Below are positions 12,201 through 21,518 of a DNA stretch of 64,000 nucleotides, piece after piece. Location: positions 11,477,917 to 11,541,916 of the forward strand of contig NC_092571.1 in assembly GCF_037975245.1 (NCBI RefSeq), written 5' to 3'. The stretch is from Apostichopus japonicus. Lineage: Eukaryota; Echinodermata; Holothuroidea; Aspidochirotida; Stichopodidae. Under the pieces are notes generated by a model, which searched no databases, had not been told where the DNA came from, and saw nothing but the letters and a program-made list of their open reading frames with translations. Each line of letters opens with the position of its first letter. The stretch's first letter is position 1. A program made the position numbers and the translations under genes.

Positions 12201-15200
12201 CAAATTCATGGCCTGAGATCCCTGTCCAATGTCCCCCACCCTCCCAGCTAGGCCTTATCTAACTTGAATAACACTTTTCCAGGTCGTACGGAAACTGATA
12301 AACTGAGGTTTGAGTCACATTCGGTTCCATTTTATTTACAGTCGATTTATCACCCGATGAAAGCTTTGATAGGCTTAGCTATTAGCAAATCTCTCTCAGC
12401 CTCTCACTCATATTTAATTACAAAGTCCTCAAGTGCTCACTGCAATCTGAACTTCAAGCAACTTCATGGAGAGAGTGCGTTTACAAGAAATTCCACACTT
12501 GTTGAGGCTTGTGTACATAACCTGCATGCATATGTCTGATTAATGATTCCTAAGCAAGTAGTATAGAAATTGAAAAAGCAAAAACTTGGCTGGGAATATA
12601 GTAACACTTTAATCATTCAGATTCTTCTATTTCATTCACAGGTAATGGACCAGCAGCAGGAAATGACACGCAAGGAATTGGTCCTGGTGGTAGCGGTTCT
12701 ACGCACGGTTCGTTTCTTGTCGCTCTACATACCTTCTCTTGAGTTTTGCTAATTGTGGATGATTGGTTTTCATGTTGGCTTTTATTAAGCATATGTTGAT
12801 ACTCTAAAAGAAAATCAACGGTTTCAATCTAATCCAATCCTCTTTCCTTCCGAAAAGACTATATAAGCCTTTGTATTAAAGAATACTGGTATTTTGTGAG
12901 TTTTTATTCAGATTTTTCTGTTTAATTCACACCACAAATAACGAACCAACTGCAGCCGATGGTAGCATTCCTACAACTGGCTCGTTTCTCGGTGCCTTGT
13001 TACGTCCTCTTGCGATAAATCTTTCATTTTAAGAGATCTATTGAAGATTATAATTTCTATTTTGATATCATAGACAAATTAACCTTAGTGGGGGTTGGGG
13101 GGGCCTAGGGGAATTTGACTTGACTTCAAACTTCATCGTGCCACAATCTTTGCCAAAACTTCCCATTCACATTTCAGTTTGTTAAACATTACTCACAAAA
13201 GAATAGCAAGCGAACCCCAAATAGCAACAAAGCCCACTCTCAATTCTGAAGAGGAAACTACATGGTAGCCTTATCCGGCAAGGCTTTCAGCTTGTACGGA
13301 AAGGTTTGATTCATATTTGTTCCATTTTATTAACAGATGCTACACCACCTGAAGGAAGTGACCAAGGACCAAGTCCCCCCCAAGGAGCCGAGGGTGGTGA
13401 TCCTTCACCTGGTATGTATCTTGCAATTTTAAAATCATCTGTGCTTGTTGGTTTTTTTCTTCTTTTAACATTTTTGGTTCCTTGCTTTAGCAAAAGGAAC
13501 CTATGCAGTCAGGTTGGCGTGCGTGTGTGTGGGTGTGTGCGTGTGTATGTGTGTGTGTGCGTCTGTGACACTTGCTTGGGTACGCTCTATCTCAATAAGG
13601 GAATGCTGGATTGAGGCCAAACTTGGACTATAGATCCGCCATATGGAGAAGGTGTGCCCTATTGTTTTTGGTGCCCACAAAGGTCACCACAGGTCAGTTA
13701 TGGTCCAAAAACCGAAAATATTAAAACTGCAATAACTCCCAGTGCCAATGTGCGACAAGGTTGCTATTTTGGGACAAGTTGTGAACTGGTTAGGGGAACA
13801 TTTTCAAACTTAACGGTCATGTGATACAAGGTCGGAGTTAGGATGGTTGTACAGACTTATCGTTTTGTTTTTTGGAATCAGGAGATTAAACTACATCTGA
13901 GACCAAGGTCAAAGGTCACATTAGAAAAAATGTGCTTATTTTGGGAGGAAACAAGCAAAAAAGAAAATGTTTGGTTTTGATGCTAGATTTGGATATCAAA
14001 GGTACCTTCCGATCAAAAATGTCAATTGGTTGACACCCGTGTGACCTTCGTGTGCGAAGTTATACAAGGTCAAAGTTAATTTTCAGACATTTAATGCAAT
14101 AACTCCCAGATCCAAGATGTGACATGGTTGATATTTTTGGACAAGTTGCAAATGGTATAGGGGAATATTTTCAAACTTAACGGTCATGTGATCCGAGGTC
14201 ACCAAAGGTCAATTAATGGTTAAAAAACTAGTATTTTGGGGGGAGAAAATGGGCAAAGAAAAAAATGTTTGAATTTGTATAGTTTGATGCTCTTTTTAGG
14301 TCTCATTGATCAAAAATGTCAATAAGTTGACCCAAGGTGACCTTTGTATGTTAAGTTATTTGAGGTCAAAGTTAATTTTCAGACATTTAGTGTAATAACT
14401 TCCAGTGCCCATGTGTTACACGGTTGATATTTTGGGAGTAGTTGCAAATGGTATAGGGGAATAGTTTCAAACTTAATGGTCATGTGATACAAGGTCACCA
14501 AAGGTCAATTAATGATAAAAAACTAGTATTTTTGCGATAATTTGAGAACAAATTGTCCGTTAGGGTTGGGAGTTGCTTCAATGTAATCCAATTGTCGACC
14601 CGCGTCTGGGTGACCCTTGACCTCAATTTGACCTCTGGTGACCTTTTCATGTTTTGTGGATTTTTACAGTTTCGATGCTATTTTCAGATGTCAAAGGTAC
14701 CTTCTGATCATAAATGTCAATAGGTTGACCCCCGGATGAGCTTTGTGTGTGAAGTTATAGGAGGTCAAAGTTAATTTTCAGACATTAATGCAATAACTCC
14801 CAGTGCCAAGGTGTGACAAGGTTGTTTTTTTTGGACAAGTTGCAAATGGTATAGGGGAATATTTTCAAACTTAGCGGTCATGTGATCCAAGTTCACCAAA
14901 GGTCAGCTAATGTTAAAAAACTCGTATTTTGAGGGCAGAAAATGGGCAAAAAAATAATGTTTGAATTTGTACAGTTTTGATGCTCTATTTAGGTCTCACC
15001 GATCAAAAATGTCAATTGGTTGACCTCCGGGTGACCTTGTGTGTGTGAAGTTATGATACAAGTTCAAAGTTAATTTTTAGACATTTAATGCAATTAAATC
15101 CCAATGCCAAGGTGTGACATGGTTGATATTTTGGGACAAGTTGTGAATGGGATGGTGGAACATTTTCAAACTTAAAGGTCATGTCATCTGTGGTCACCAA

Positions 15201-18200
15201 TGTTATCATATCTGTTGACCCGCTTGTAGGTGACCTTATATTTCTTACATTTTCGAAGCCATATTTAGATCTCAAAAGTGCCTTTTGATCAAAAATCCGA
15301 TCACATTTTGTGATCACAAAAGTGTTGGCTATAGTGCTGGTTACTTTATGGGAACATGTAGGACCACAATTACTTGGACTATTTGAGCCCAATCTTGCTT
15401 GATAATATTATGTGTATTGTCATATACCCCAAGCAAGGAACCACAGTGCCCTTGGGCTCTTGTTGCACATTTAATCAGATATCTCAGTTTGTTTATTTAG
15501 CTTTATACATATACTTGGAAAATACCATGTAAGTATATAGATACATGTTTATGAGATCATAACATTTGACCTCATTAATATTCATGCATGTATCCGTTTC
15601 TGTACTATGTTACTTGATGGACTTTGTCAACATGATAACTGATTCCTGGTACGGTCCTTCATATATTGCTACATTAGTTGATAGATAATCCCTCTTCATT
15701 CTGGTGTGCACAATTTCGTATATATATTAACATGTTTGGCTTAATTACCTCACCATGAATATGTTTGGGCGTCGGAACCACTAAATGTTTCGGTTTCTGA
15801 GTTCTTTGTTATCTGTTCATGTCAGCGAGTTTTCCTTTCAAGTTAGCAACATGAGAATAATAAACTTGTTCCTTTTTGGCTTACTAGATTTCAGCTTAGT
15901 GTTGCTAGAAGTTACAGGCCTTGATTTATAAGGAGCGCCAGCGCAATAGCACTCCTCTGCGCTCCTTAAATTCGATCCTAAAATGTTACTAACGCACAAA
16001 ACTCTCCTTAATTCCCTAAGAAAAGCAATGAAACTGCGCACCTCACATGATAAAAAGTAAAAACAATCCACGAGCTCTGCGTACAGTCACTCGTTTCAAC
16101 ATTCAGAGTATCATCGGTTATTCCGATCTGAACCGGCACCTGGAGCTGTACAGTTTATTGTCCCATTCGTACGTTTATATGAATCACGTATGCATCAGTC
16201 AGATTCCGGTTTAGTAACGAGGAGTTGGTGAAACTTACAGCCTAACACACTGTAGTATAGGTAAATTTGGAGCCTATACCGATATTTTCTATGTACAAGT
16301 ATCATCTGAAATTTTCAAATGATTGTGTTTTCTCTCTGAAAAGTAAATTCACATGGTTTGTCTTATTGAACTTTAAATGCTGGATCAACCAACTACACTA
16401 AGTGGAAAACAGTTTCTACCCTTTGTTACTTTGTTTTGCTCGTTTTGAGAGAAAATAAAGACAACAGCTCAACTGCAGGAGTTCAAAATAATATACTCTA
16501 TTTCTCTTCATGCCTCACATGATAAATAGTACTTACTAGGCCTGCATTGGCCCTGCATATTTTGAGGAGAGCAACGCGCTCTCCTGAAACTCCCCCCAGG
16601 AGAGGAGAGCGATTTGAATGCATTGGTGGTGGCAGGAGAGCAACTTACTACTCTCCTGGATTTTTTATAAATCAAGGCCTGAAGTTAGATGAATATTCTA
16701 ATTCTTGATAGTCCATTCAAGTTCATTATCTTGGTTTCAATTGGCATCTTTGTTAAAGAATCAGAACAATGAAATGTTTTGGTTTTCTGGTACTTACAGG
16801 AATTACATCGGAATCGTTCACAAATCAGGAGGGAATGACTAGTGACCCTGAGGCAGACGGTGGTGATGTGAAACTAACTGGTAAAACTAAACTATATGTG
16901 TGTTTATCTTGTAAAGTTAAAGTAGTCATGTTTTGAGATCTTTTCCTGATACAAGCAGAATATCGAATACTCATGATGACAGCATGGCCAGAAAATGCTT
17001 GGTTAATAGGCAGGGGGGGGGGGGGGGGATGTGATTGAGTGCTCAGTTGTGGAATTGCACTTAATTTTGAAGAAGTATATCTCTAAGGTTGACTGTTTGC
17101 AAGAATATGATCTGCATTTTAATTTTCCATTTTCCATCGAGTAGCATATTTCAGTATGCTATTTCCAGATAAATTATTCCCGTTTAACTATCTAATAAAA
17201 CTAGAACAGGCATTGACCATGATCAGTTTGACATGGAGTGTCACCTGACAAAGAATTGCAACGAACCCCCCCCCCCCCCATTCTCGATTCTGAAGAGGAA
17301 TATACTCGGTACGCCTTATCCAAAGACACTTTTTCAGCTTGTACGGAAACTCATATATTTGAGGTTGGTATTTCCATTTACAGTTGATTTATCAAATGAT
17401 GAAAGTGACCAAGGACCAAGTTCCATCCAAGTTGCCAAGGGTGGTGATCCTACACCTGGTATGTATCTTGCAATATTAAAATCATCTGTGCTTATGTTGG
17501 TTTTTTCCTTCTTTTTAACATTTCTACGGATTGAATATATTTGAAAGGAGCTTCCTTGATTCAATTACTTTTCCAACATTTGATAGCTTTACCAAACTTA
17601 CCAAGTATTACTTTGTAATATTAAAGAATACAATTAATAAGTCAAACAGTCTACAAAACTCAAAATAGTAAATGATTGATGACGTTATAAGTCCAACGTC
17701 AGAGGTCAAAAGGCCGAAAAACCTAATTACATTTGTGTTTAGCCGTCATCTGCTCGTCAGCATGTAGAGAAAAGCCATTAAACCATACTATATGTAGAGA
17801 CTGACTGATGAGATAAATAATAGAATATTCCTTTCATGATGTTGAGGGTTGTAGGTTCAAAGGACAATGTAGGTCAGAGGTGAAATTGGCTCAAATATGA
17901 TGCCTTGCATTGAAACAGCCAGTCAGTTTACAATGTGTGCCTGCTAAGTTTCCCATAGACCTAAAACTTTTTGTTTAAGCTACTGTATATCTCAACATTG
18001 AGATGATTGGCAAGAAGAAGTTCAAGTTCCATTCTTTTGATGACATTTTTGGTTCCTTGCTGTAGCAAAGGAAACTATGTAGTCAGGGTTGTATGTGTGT
18101 GTCTGTGTGTATGTCTGTGACACTTGCTTGGGTACACTGTTACTCAACAAGGGAAAGTTGGACTAAACTCAAACTTGGTATCTAGATCCGCCATAGTGAG

Positions 18201-20510
18201 AAGGTGTGCCCTATTGTTTTTGGTGCCTGTGAAGGTCACCAAAGGTCAGTTGGAGGCCAAAAACCCAAAATATTAAAAAAGGCTATCACTCCCATTGACA
18301 GAGTCCGACATGGTTGATATTTTGAGAGTAATTGTGAATGGGGTAAGGGATCGTTTCCAAACACAACGGTCATGTGATCCAAGGTCAAAAAAGTTCAACT
18401 AGGGGTAAAAACTAGTATTTTAGCAATAACTTGACAACAATATGTCCGCCAAGTTTGGGAGTAACGTTATCAGTAGTTATCAGTGACCTTTGACCTCAGG
18501 GTGACCTCTGGTGACCTGTATTGTCCATGGGTTGAAAAATTGTCCATGGGTTGCCCCCTTTGGGAAGTTATCAGAGGTCAAGGTTTAGTTTTTTCCACCA
18601 TGACCACTTGGACCTACCCCTGTATAATCAGATGAGGATGCAGTGGTGTATGTACACCCTCACCCTTCCCCACCCCCTGTCCCTTCCCCTCACCACCTTT
18701 GTACCTCACACAAAATATCAAAAGTACCTGTTAGCCTGTTCTTTTTTATTTATTGATCAATTGACAAGGTTCTTCATGGGCTGCATGGTCTTGGGCATTT
18801 ACAACATCAGTTTGTGGCAAAATACATAAAACTCATTTCTGTTTTCTTAAATGTAAAAAACCTACTTATTTTTTGTTTCATCCTTTAGGATCGCAATTGC
18901 AGTTTTCAAATGCAGCCATCGGAAGTAAGATTTTTTTGTGTTCCTTTATTTATAACTTTTTCAAAATTATTGTAGTTTCGAAACAACTGATCTAATATAT
19001 CCAAGAAATATTCAGACACCAGCGGAGATGGTTATATAGAGTTAGCCACCAGCTAAGGACTGGATGGCTCATTTGGCAGGACACCGGGACCTCAAAGCCT
19101 GGGGGTCACTGGGTCAAATTGTGATGGAGCTAAAAATTTATTTAATTAATGCTCTTTTCATCTATCATGTCTGTTCACAATTGTTCATACAATTGTTTAA
19201 GTGCTTTGGAGCACCCATTCTGCCATAGATGTTAGCAAAACTTGAACTCAATGTTTGTTGGATGTTGGGTCTACTTTCATCTCCGGGAAGTGAAGGTCAA
19301 AGTTCATTTATGGGTCACTACAAGCCATTATGTGAACAAATTTGAAAATTCATCTCCTCGTTCCTAGAAGACCACATTTTCTTGAAAGTCAGTCCTAGTG
19401 TTTATTGGGTAGTGCTGCTTTTGAGGTGTATAAGGAGTTTGGATCAAAGATTATTAGAGGTCAACACCTGGAAATCTTTAAATCAGTCTGTCAGATGATC
19501 TTGCATGCTAATTTCTTTGATTGATTTTTGATGAGACTTGGACACATTGATTGTTAAAAGTTGGTTTATTCTCGACCACAGGAAGTTAAGGTCAAAGGTC
19601 GTTTACAGGTCATTACAGTCCATTTTGTAAAAACCTTCAAGTAAATCCCCTCTTTCCCAGAGCAACCCATATTACTGTAACTTTGACTCACTGTTTGTTG
19701 GATATTGGGCTACCTTAGGAGACCAGGAAGTGGAGGTCAAAGGTCATTTTAGTGGTCACTACAGGACATAATGTGAAAACCTTCAAAATGTGATCACCTC
19801 TTTCCCAGAGAACCACATGATCTTGAAAGTTAATTGACGTTGTCGTACCAAGAATGCTAGGAATGTTGGAATGCATGCGACATGCACTGGTTCAATATTT
19901 GAGCGTACATTCTCACTGGAACAATATCCACATTAACTCAAATTTGAACCGTTTGAGGTACTGCACCATTGGCACTCTAGTGTGTTATTTTAATTGCCCA
20001 CTCAGTTTCCTGACTGTTGTGCATTTTCTTTATTTGATTTTAATACCAGTAGAAGTGTATTAGTTGGAACCAAGAAATCTTGATGAAAAAGATTTCAAGA
20101 GAACTGGAATTTGTGTTGTCTCATTTGTAAGGATATAACATGCTTATCCAGTATTTCCATAACTGTATTAATTAATTATGGTTTTTCTGGTTTGCATTGC
20201 AGATGTATTGATTACTGAAGAAGAGATTAACGATGTGGCAGAAGAAGTATACAAGCATATGGGAACTTATTATACAGGTTTAGATAGATTCTGTAGCAAG
20301 TTTGGAATGGATGGCAACTATTACAGACGAGTATTGGAAGAAAAGAAGTCTAGTTCAGCTCAAGATCAATTGTTTTATGCTATCGTGCACTGGCATGCAC
20401 AAAATCCTCAAACAAAGGAAGCTTTTCGTAAGAGTCTTTGCAAAGTTGATAAACGACTAGGCATATGGTATGTAGGCTATGTGAATGACCAGGAGAATGA
20501 TCAGCAATAA
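33..20510 (+). CDS. Type I transmembrane death-domain protein, 12-exon gene model
   Basis: This is a gene model joined from exons 33-227, 2152-2350, 4176-4274, 4987-5007, 8743-8784, 11882-11947, 12642-12707, 13337-13411, 16800-16880, 17384-17458, 18889-18924 and 20203-20510. Frames join without a stop to about 420 residues. The order is signal peptide, Cys-rich then Cys-Pro-Pro stalk (to about residue 145), one transmembrane helix (about 150-168), a Gly/Pro/Asp-rich low-complexity linker (about 172-318) and a death domain (about 324-405). From exon 2 onward every internal junction is phase 1, so each cassette can be skipped or duplicated without a frameshift. Death domains mediate homotypic assembly in apoptotic and NF-kB signalling, so a receptor or adaptor role at the plasma membrane is inferred. 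The ectodomain is not a clean TNFR cysteine-rich domain and I do not recognise an ortholog. The least certain parts are exon 4 and the donors of exons 6 and 7. Transcript data would settle the joins. Confidence 0.62.
640..1300 (+). repeat. Inverted repeat arm A (intron 1)
   Basis: This stretch is the diverged reverse complement of about 9085-9537 plus 11032-11310. Shared words include TTTACGGTAAATCGTT with its complement at 9253-9270, and AATGACACCCTATGCAA with its complement near 11215. The two arms lie about 8 kb apart in introns of the same gene. No protein was recognised. The rest of 228-2151 shows nothing beyond AT-rich intron and a poly-G tract near 1755. Confidence 0.7.
2152..2350 (+). 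CDS. Death-domain protein exon 2: Cys-rich segment and CPP stalk
   Basis: The acceptor GACAG precedes a phase-0 start, and the donor is CCAG/GTATAA in phase 1. It encodes 66 residues. A dense cysteine cluster, KCGCPICPTCETC, is followed by an acidic/Pro spacer and then repeats of the hexamer PCPPVE/PCPPVV. The regularly spaced cysteines between prolines recall an immunoglobulin-type hinge. The 18-nt coding repeat lies at about 2264-2345. There is no close family match; placement before the membrane exon supports an extracellular stalk. Confidence 0.6.
2351..4175 (+). other. Intron 2, no recognisable content
   Basis: AT-rich intronic DNA with a poly-G tract near 2660. No exon, repeat array or mobile-element end was recognised. 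Confidence 0.5.
4176..4274 (+). CDS. Death-domain protein exon 3: transmembrane segment
   Basis: The acceptor is TCTGTTTCAG and the donor GGAT/GTAAGT; both ends are phase 1. Thirty-two codons give a short polar stretch with one Cys, then WWRIWG followed by ILAIIIFLLLLLG, a clear membrane segment. The Lys/Arg flank (HKWWR) sits on the outside in this model, so topology rests mainly on the signal peptide in exon 1. The helix is short here and would be completed by the 21-nt exon at 4987. Confidence 0.68.
4987..5007 (+). CDS. Candidate 21-nt microexon completing the membrane helix
   Basis: The acceptor TCTTTCTTACAG and donor ACT/GTAAGT are both strong and lie 21 nt apart, phase 1 to phase 1. 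The insert encodes FLIHLGY between LLLLLG of exon 3 and the first cytoplasmic residues. It extends the hydrophobic run from roughly 16 to about 20 residues, a normal membrane-spanning length. Skipping it keeps the frame. It may be constitutive, alternative or spurious. Confidence 0.42.
5341..6035 (+). repeat. 24-bp minisatellite
   Basis: Nearly 30 tandem copies of a unit close to GTCCCTAAAGCGTAAGCCCT plus GATT. Higher-order blocks recur: CTGATT, CTGCTT and ATGCTG variants appear in repeated order. The array lies in the intron after the microexon. The long reverse-strand reading frame across it is a by-product of a 24-bp (8-codon) period. Confidence 0.95.
6423..6666 (+). mobile_element. 244-bp MITE, PIF/Harbinger-like
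   Basis: Terminal inverted repeats of about 45 bp begin AGCCC(G/T)GGTCACATCTGC and end in the complement. They are flanked by the 3-bp direct repeat TTA at 6420-6422 and 6667-6669. A 3-bp TTA target duplication is typical of PIF/Harbinger elements. There is no coding capacity. The TIR interior carries the alternating words GCGATTCAAC / GTTGAATCGC. Confidence 0.7.
6677..8690 (+). mobile_element. 2-kb terminal-inverted-repeat element with ATAAACATGG subrepeats
   Basis: The ends are ATGGCAAGCCAA(T/A)TGCTCAA and its complement, flanked by AGACGTA at 6669-6675 and 8691-8697, a 7-bp target duplication (the eighth base differs). Each arm, about 280-310 bp, is packed with imperfect copies of GATAAACATGG / CCATGTTTATC in both orientations. 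The core (about 7000-8380) has no transposase-like frame, so it is non-autonomous. It sits directly against the 6423-6666 MITE. Confidence 0.75.
8743..8784 (+). CDS. Death-domain protein exon 5: juxtamembrane cytoplasmic cassette
   Basis: The 42-nt exon has acceptor TTCTCCATTTCAG and donor AATG/GTATGT and is phase 1 at both ends. It encodes IPTNGQEMYPPNN. The GQEMYPP stretch has a tyrosine in a proline context that could be a phosphorylation or adaptor site; this is only suggestive. It begins 45 nt after the right copy of the target-site duplication of the 6677-8690 element. Confidence 0.55.
9085..9537 (-). repeat. Inverted repeat arm B, first part
   Basis: Reverse-complement partner of about 890-1300. 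It is split from its continuation at 11032 by the hAT-like insertion. Confidence 0.65.
9538..11031 (+). mobile_element. 1.5-kb non-autonomous hAT-like element
   Basis: The ends are CAGTGACATAGCCA and TGGCTACGTCCCTG, matching as inverted repeats. They are flanked by 8-bp duplications CCTAATGG (9530-9537) and CCTAACGG (11032-11039), 7 of 8 identical. CAG...CTG termini with GTAGCC and 8-bp target sites are typical of hAT. Removing the element rejoins the 640-1300 homology, which proves insertion into an older repeat. No transposase frame is visible. Confidence 0.8.
11032..11310 (-). repeat. Inverted repeat arm B, second part
   Basis: Reverse-complement partner of about 640-890. It continues arm B after the hAT-like insertion and ends just before the 758-bp tandem duplication starts. 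Confidence 0.65.
11579..11622 (+). pseudogene. Decayed or truncating cassette A in duplication copy 1
   Basis: An acceptor-like TTTATTTACAG is followed by a phase-1 frame reading DLSPDESFDKLSY and then TAA. The opening matches DLSNDES of the intact exon at 17384. If spliced in, it would end the protein in the linker before the death domain. It is more likely a dead copy, but an alternative last exon is possible. Confidence 0.55.
11882..11947 (+). CDS. Linker cassette B, copy 1
   Basis: The acceptor is TTTCATTCACAG. The exon encodes NDPAAGNDTQGITPGG and then SGSTH, a Gly/Asn/Thr low-complexity cassette. Two phase-1 donors are possible: CACG/GTTCGT at 11948, which is weak, or GGTG/GTAGCG at 11930, which ends the peptide at TPG like the other cassettes. 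The sequence is a near duplicate of the exon at 12642. Confidence 0.45.
12342..12385 (+). pseudogene. Decayed or truncating cassette A in duplication copy 2
   Basis: Same structure as 11579: acceptor TTTATTTACAG, then a frame reading DLSPDESFDRLSY and TAG. The stop position is conserved between the two copies although the stop codon differs. Confidence 0.55.
12642..12707 (+). CDS. Linker cassette B, copy 2
   Basis: This is a duplicate of the 11882 cassette with the same acceptor, frame and phase. It encodes NGPAAGNDTQGIGPGG and then SGSTH, differing mainly in D-to-G and T-to-G changes. Donor ambiguity is the same: 12690 for the GTAGCG site or 12708 for GTTCGT. The open frame is kept although the surrounding intronic copies have diverged by scattered substitutions. 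Confidence 0.45.
12934..12981 (+). pseudogene. Decayed cassette B remnant
   Basis: The sequence resembles cassette B (AATAACGAACCAACTGCAGC, then GATGGTAGCATTCCTAC) and is followed by GGCTCGTTTCTCGG, like the cassette B donor flank. The acceptor AG has become CC, so it is probably not spliced. Confidence 0.5.
13337..13411 (+). CDS. Linker cassette A, intact copy 1
   Basis: The 75-nt exon has acceptor TTATTAACAG and donor CCTG/GTATGT, phase 1 to 1. It encodes ATPPEGSDQGPSPPQGAEGG followed by DPSP, acidic and Pro/Gly-rich. It is paralogous to the exon at 17384, which shares SDQGPS and GGDP and an identical donor context that continues into the intron. Confidence 0.6.
13476..15475 (+). repeat. 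2-kb dispersed repeat with internal AGGTCA-rich units
   Basis: It starts with the palindrome GGTTCCTTGCTTTAGC plus AAAAGGAACC and ends near AAGCAAGGAACC, an inverted match. Internal units carrying GGTCAAAGTTAATTTTCAGA recur at about 14070, 14370, 14770 and 15065. A GT microsatellite lies at 13520-13566. A truncated copy is at 18051. No coding sequence was seen. Confidence 0.7.
15915..16681 (+). mobile_element. 767-bp TIR element with 6-bp target duplication
   Basis: The ends are CAGGCCTTGATTTATAA and TTATAAATCAAGGCCTG, a perfect 17-bp inverted repeat. They are flanked by AAGTTA at 15909-15914 and 16682-16687. Next to each end are diverged short GC-rich hairpins (AGGAGCGCCAGCGC; AGGAGAGCGATT). 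It is non-autonomous. CAG/CTG termini suggest a hAT relative, but 6 bp is not the usual 8-bp duplication. Confidence 0.75.
16800..16880 (+). CDS. Linker cassette C
   Basis: The 81-nt exon has acceptor GGTACTTACAG and donor ACTG/GTAAAA, phase 1 to 1. It encodes 26 residues rich in Ser, Thr, Glu and Asp (ITSESFTNQEGMTSDPEADG, then GDVKLT). It lies 118 bp after the end of the 767-bp element at 15915-16681. No duplicate was seen in the window. Confidence 0.58.
17384..17458 (+). CDS. Linker cassette A, intact copy 2
   Basis: The 75-nt exon has acceptor TTCCATTTACAG and donor CCTG/GTATGT, phase 1 to 1. It encodes DLSNDESDQGPSSIQVAKGG and then DPTP. It is paralogous to 13337-13411 and to the decayed copies at 11579 and 12342. 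About 100 bp of upstream intron is also similar (TCTGAAGAGGAA and CAGCTTGTACGGAAA are shared), showing that the exon moved with its intron flank. Confidence 0.6.
18051..18600 (+). repeat. Truncated copy of the 13476 repeat
   Basis: It starts GGTTCCTTGCTGTAGCAAAG and matches the first part of 13476-15475, including CACTTGCTTGGGTAC and AGATCCGCCATA, then diverges. It carries a perfect DR1 at 18484-18496. Confidence 0.7.
18889..18924 (+). CDS. Death-domain protein exon 11: short linker exon
   Basis: The 36-nt exon has acceptor TCATCCTTTAG and donor GGAA/GTAAGA, phase 1 to 1. It encodes SQLQFSNAAIG. The donor is strong and the frame joins both neighbours. Confidence 0.55.
19055..19145 (+). repeat. 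tRNA-derived SINE head
   Basis: TGGCTCATTTGGCAGGACACC resembles an RNA polymerase III box A, and GGGTCACTGGGTCAAATTG resembles box B at tRNA-like spacing. No cloverleaf was confirmed, so this is a SINE rather than a tRNA gene. Confidence 0.45.
19230..19840 (+). repeat. Three diverged tandem units with AGGTCAAAGGTCA
   Basis: Units share GGAAGT(G/T)(A/G)AGGTCAAAG, GGTCACTACAG and CCTCTTTCCCAGAG. They occur around 19290, 19585 and 19730. The last holds a perfect DR1 at 19734-19746. Confidence 0.6.
20203..20510 (+). CDS. Death-domain protein terminal exon
   Basis: The acceptor is GTTTGCATTGCAG, and the exon opens in phase 1 and ends in TAA. The 101 residues form a death domain: ITEEEINDVAEEVYKHMG (helices 1-2), then LDRFCSKFGMD, then AQDQLFYAIVHWHAQNPQTK with the characteristic L-x-x-W core and the acidic/Lys helix that follows. 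The domain fills nearly the whole exon and ends about 15 residues before the C terminus, as in many death-domain receptors. The assignment is by pattern only; a CARD or other death-fold subtype is possible but the W-centred motif favours a death domain. Confidence 0.75.
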
Positions 20511-21512
20511 ATTGACAAAGTATATCACATAGGCTACCAAACTGTAACACTGCAATGGGCAAGGCAATAATGTTGAGCACTTGCTAGTTGAAACCCCTCA
20601 TTGTCACCATCTCATTTCATACATAGATCTAAATATGCTCGATCATTAAAGGAACTTTGGTCAGAACAACCTTGGGACAAATACTGCAGGATTGAAGCTG
20701 ACTATAGTTGGTGGTCTGTGTTGTGAGGGTGTTAGTCATTTTACTACATGTATAGAAGTATCAACTTGGGAACCAAAGTGAATTTCTGTTTCATTTCAAA
20801 TATCTTTTGACAGACCGTCCTATAGCTTTAAAAAAATTTAGTCAGATATTTCGTATTACTCGAAATATTTTCAGATTAAAAAGAGAAATATTAGAACTGT
20901 ACAGGCTTTGGACTTGTTTTATCAATTGAGTAATATCTGCAAAGTTTTGTTAAGGTTGTAACATGTTGCAAAGAAATACTGTTTTTGTATCATAGTTTGA
21001 CCAATGATGTGTTATGCAAAATTTTGGTTCATGGCAGCAAGCAAACATTTTTTTTTTTTAATTCATTAAGTAATAATTCAACTCTGCACTTTTGAGACCA
21101 AAGAAAAGTCTGATCAAGCTAAGAAAAGTTTCCTACTTGTTTGAATTGTTCTCATTTTCTAATGAGTTATGTCATAATTAGAATCATCAAACGTTTGACG
21201 TAATGGTCTTTATATTTGTATTGTATAATCCGTTTTTACTTGTTTGTGAAACAATCAAATTTAATTATGTTTGTGAAACAAACCAATTTAATTATGTTTT
21301 TGAAATAAGCATGTTCTGTTTTTTATGAAAAAATGGATCAATTGTAATTGGATCAATATGAAAATGAAATTATCCTGAAATATTTACCATGTAACATATA
21401 ATCACAACTGGCAATGTATTTAAGTACCCACAAGCATTTTGTCTGCAGTATTTTCTAGAGGAGTAGAAAAAGGTTCCATCGAGGTATCATTTTCTTTTGT
21501 ATTTCTCTTCTT

Positions 21513-21518
21513 AATAAA
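21513..21518 (+). promoter_or_regulatory. Candidate polyadenylation signal of death-domain gene
   Basis: AATAAA lies about 1 kb after the TAA at 20508. The interval is AT-rich with no other open frame, as expected for a 3' UTR. Other signals may be used. Confidence 0.25.

Larger units (their letters stand above)
12088..12845 (+). repeat. 758-bp tandem duplication, copy 2
   Basis: Second copy of the module, with small indels. It contains the decayed cassette A at 12342 and cassette B at 12642. Confidence 0.95.

Noticed and set aside
13306-13614. 102-codon continuous frame through cassette A
   Set aside because: Only 13337-13411 is supported as exon. The frame runs on into intron and a GT microsatellite past a strong GTATGT donor.
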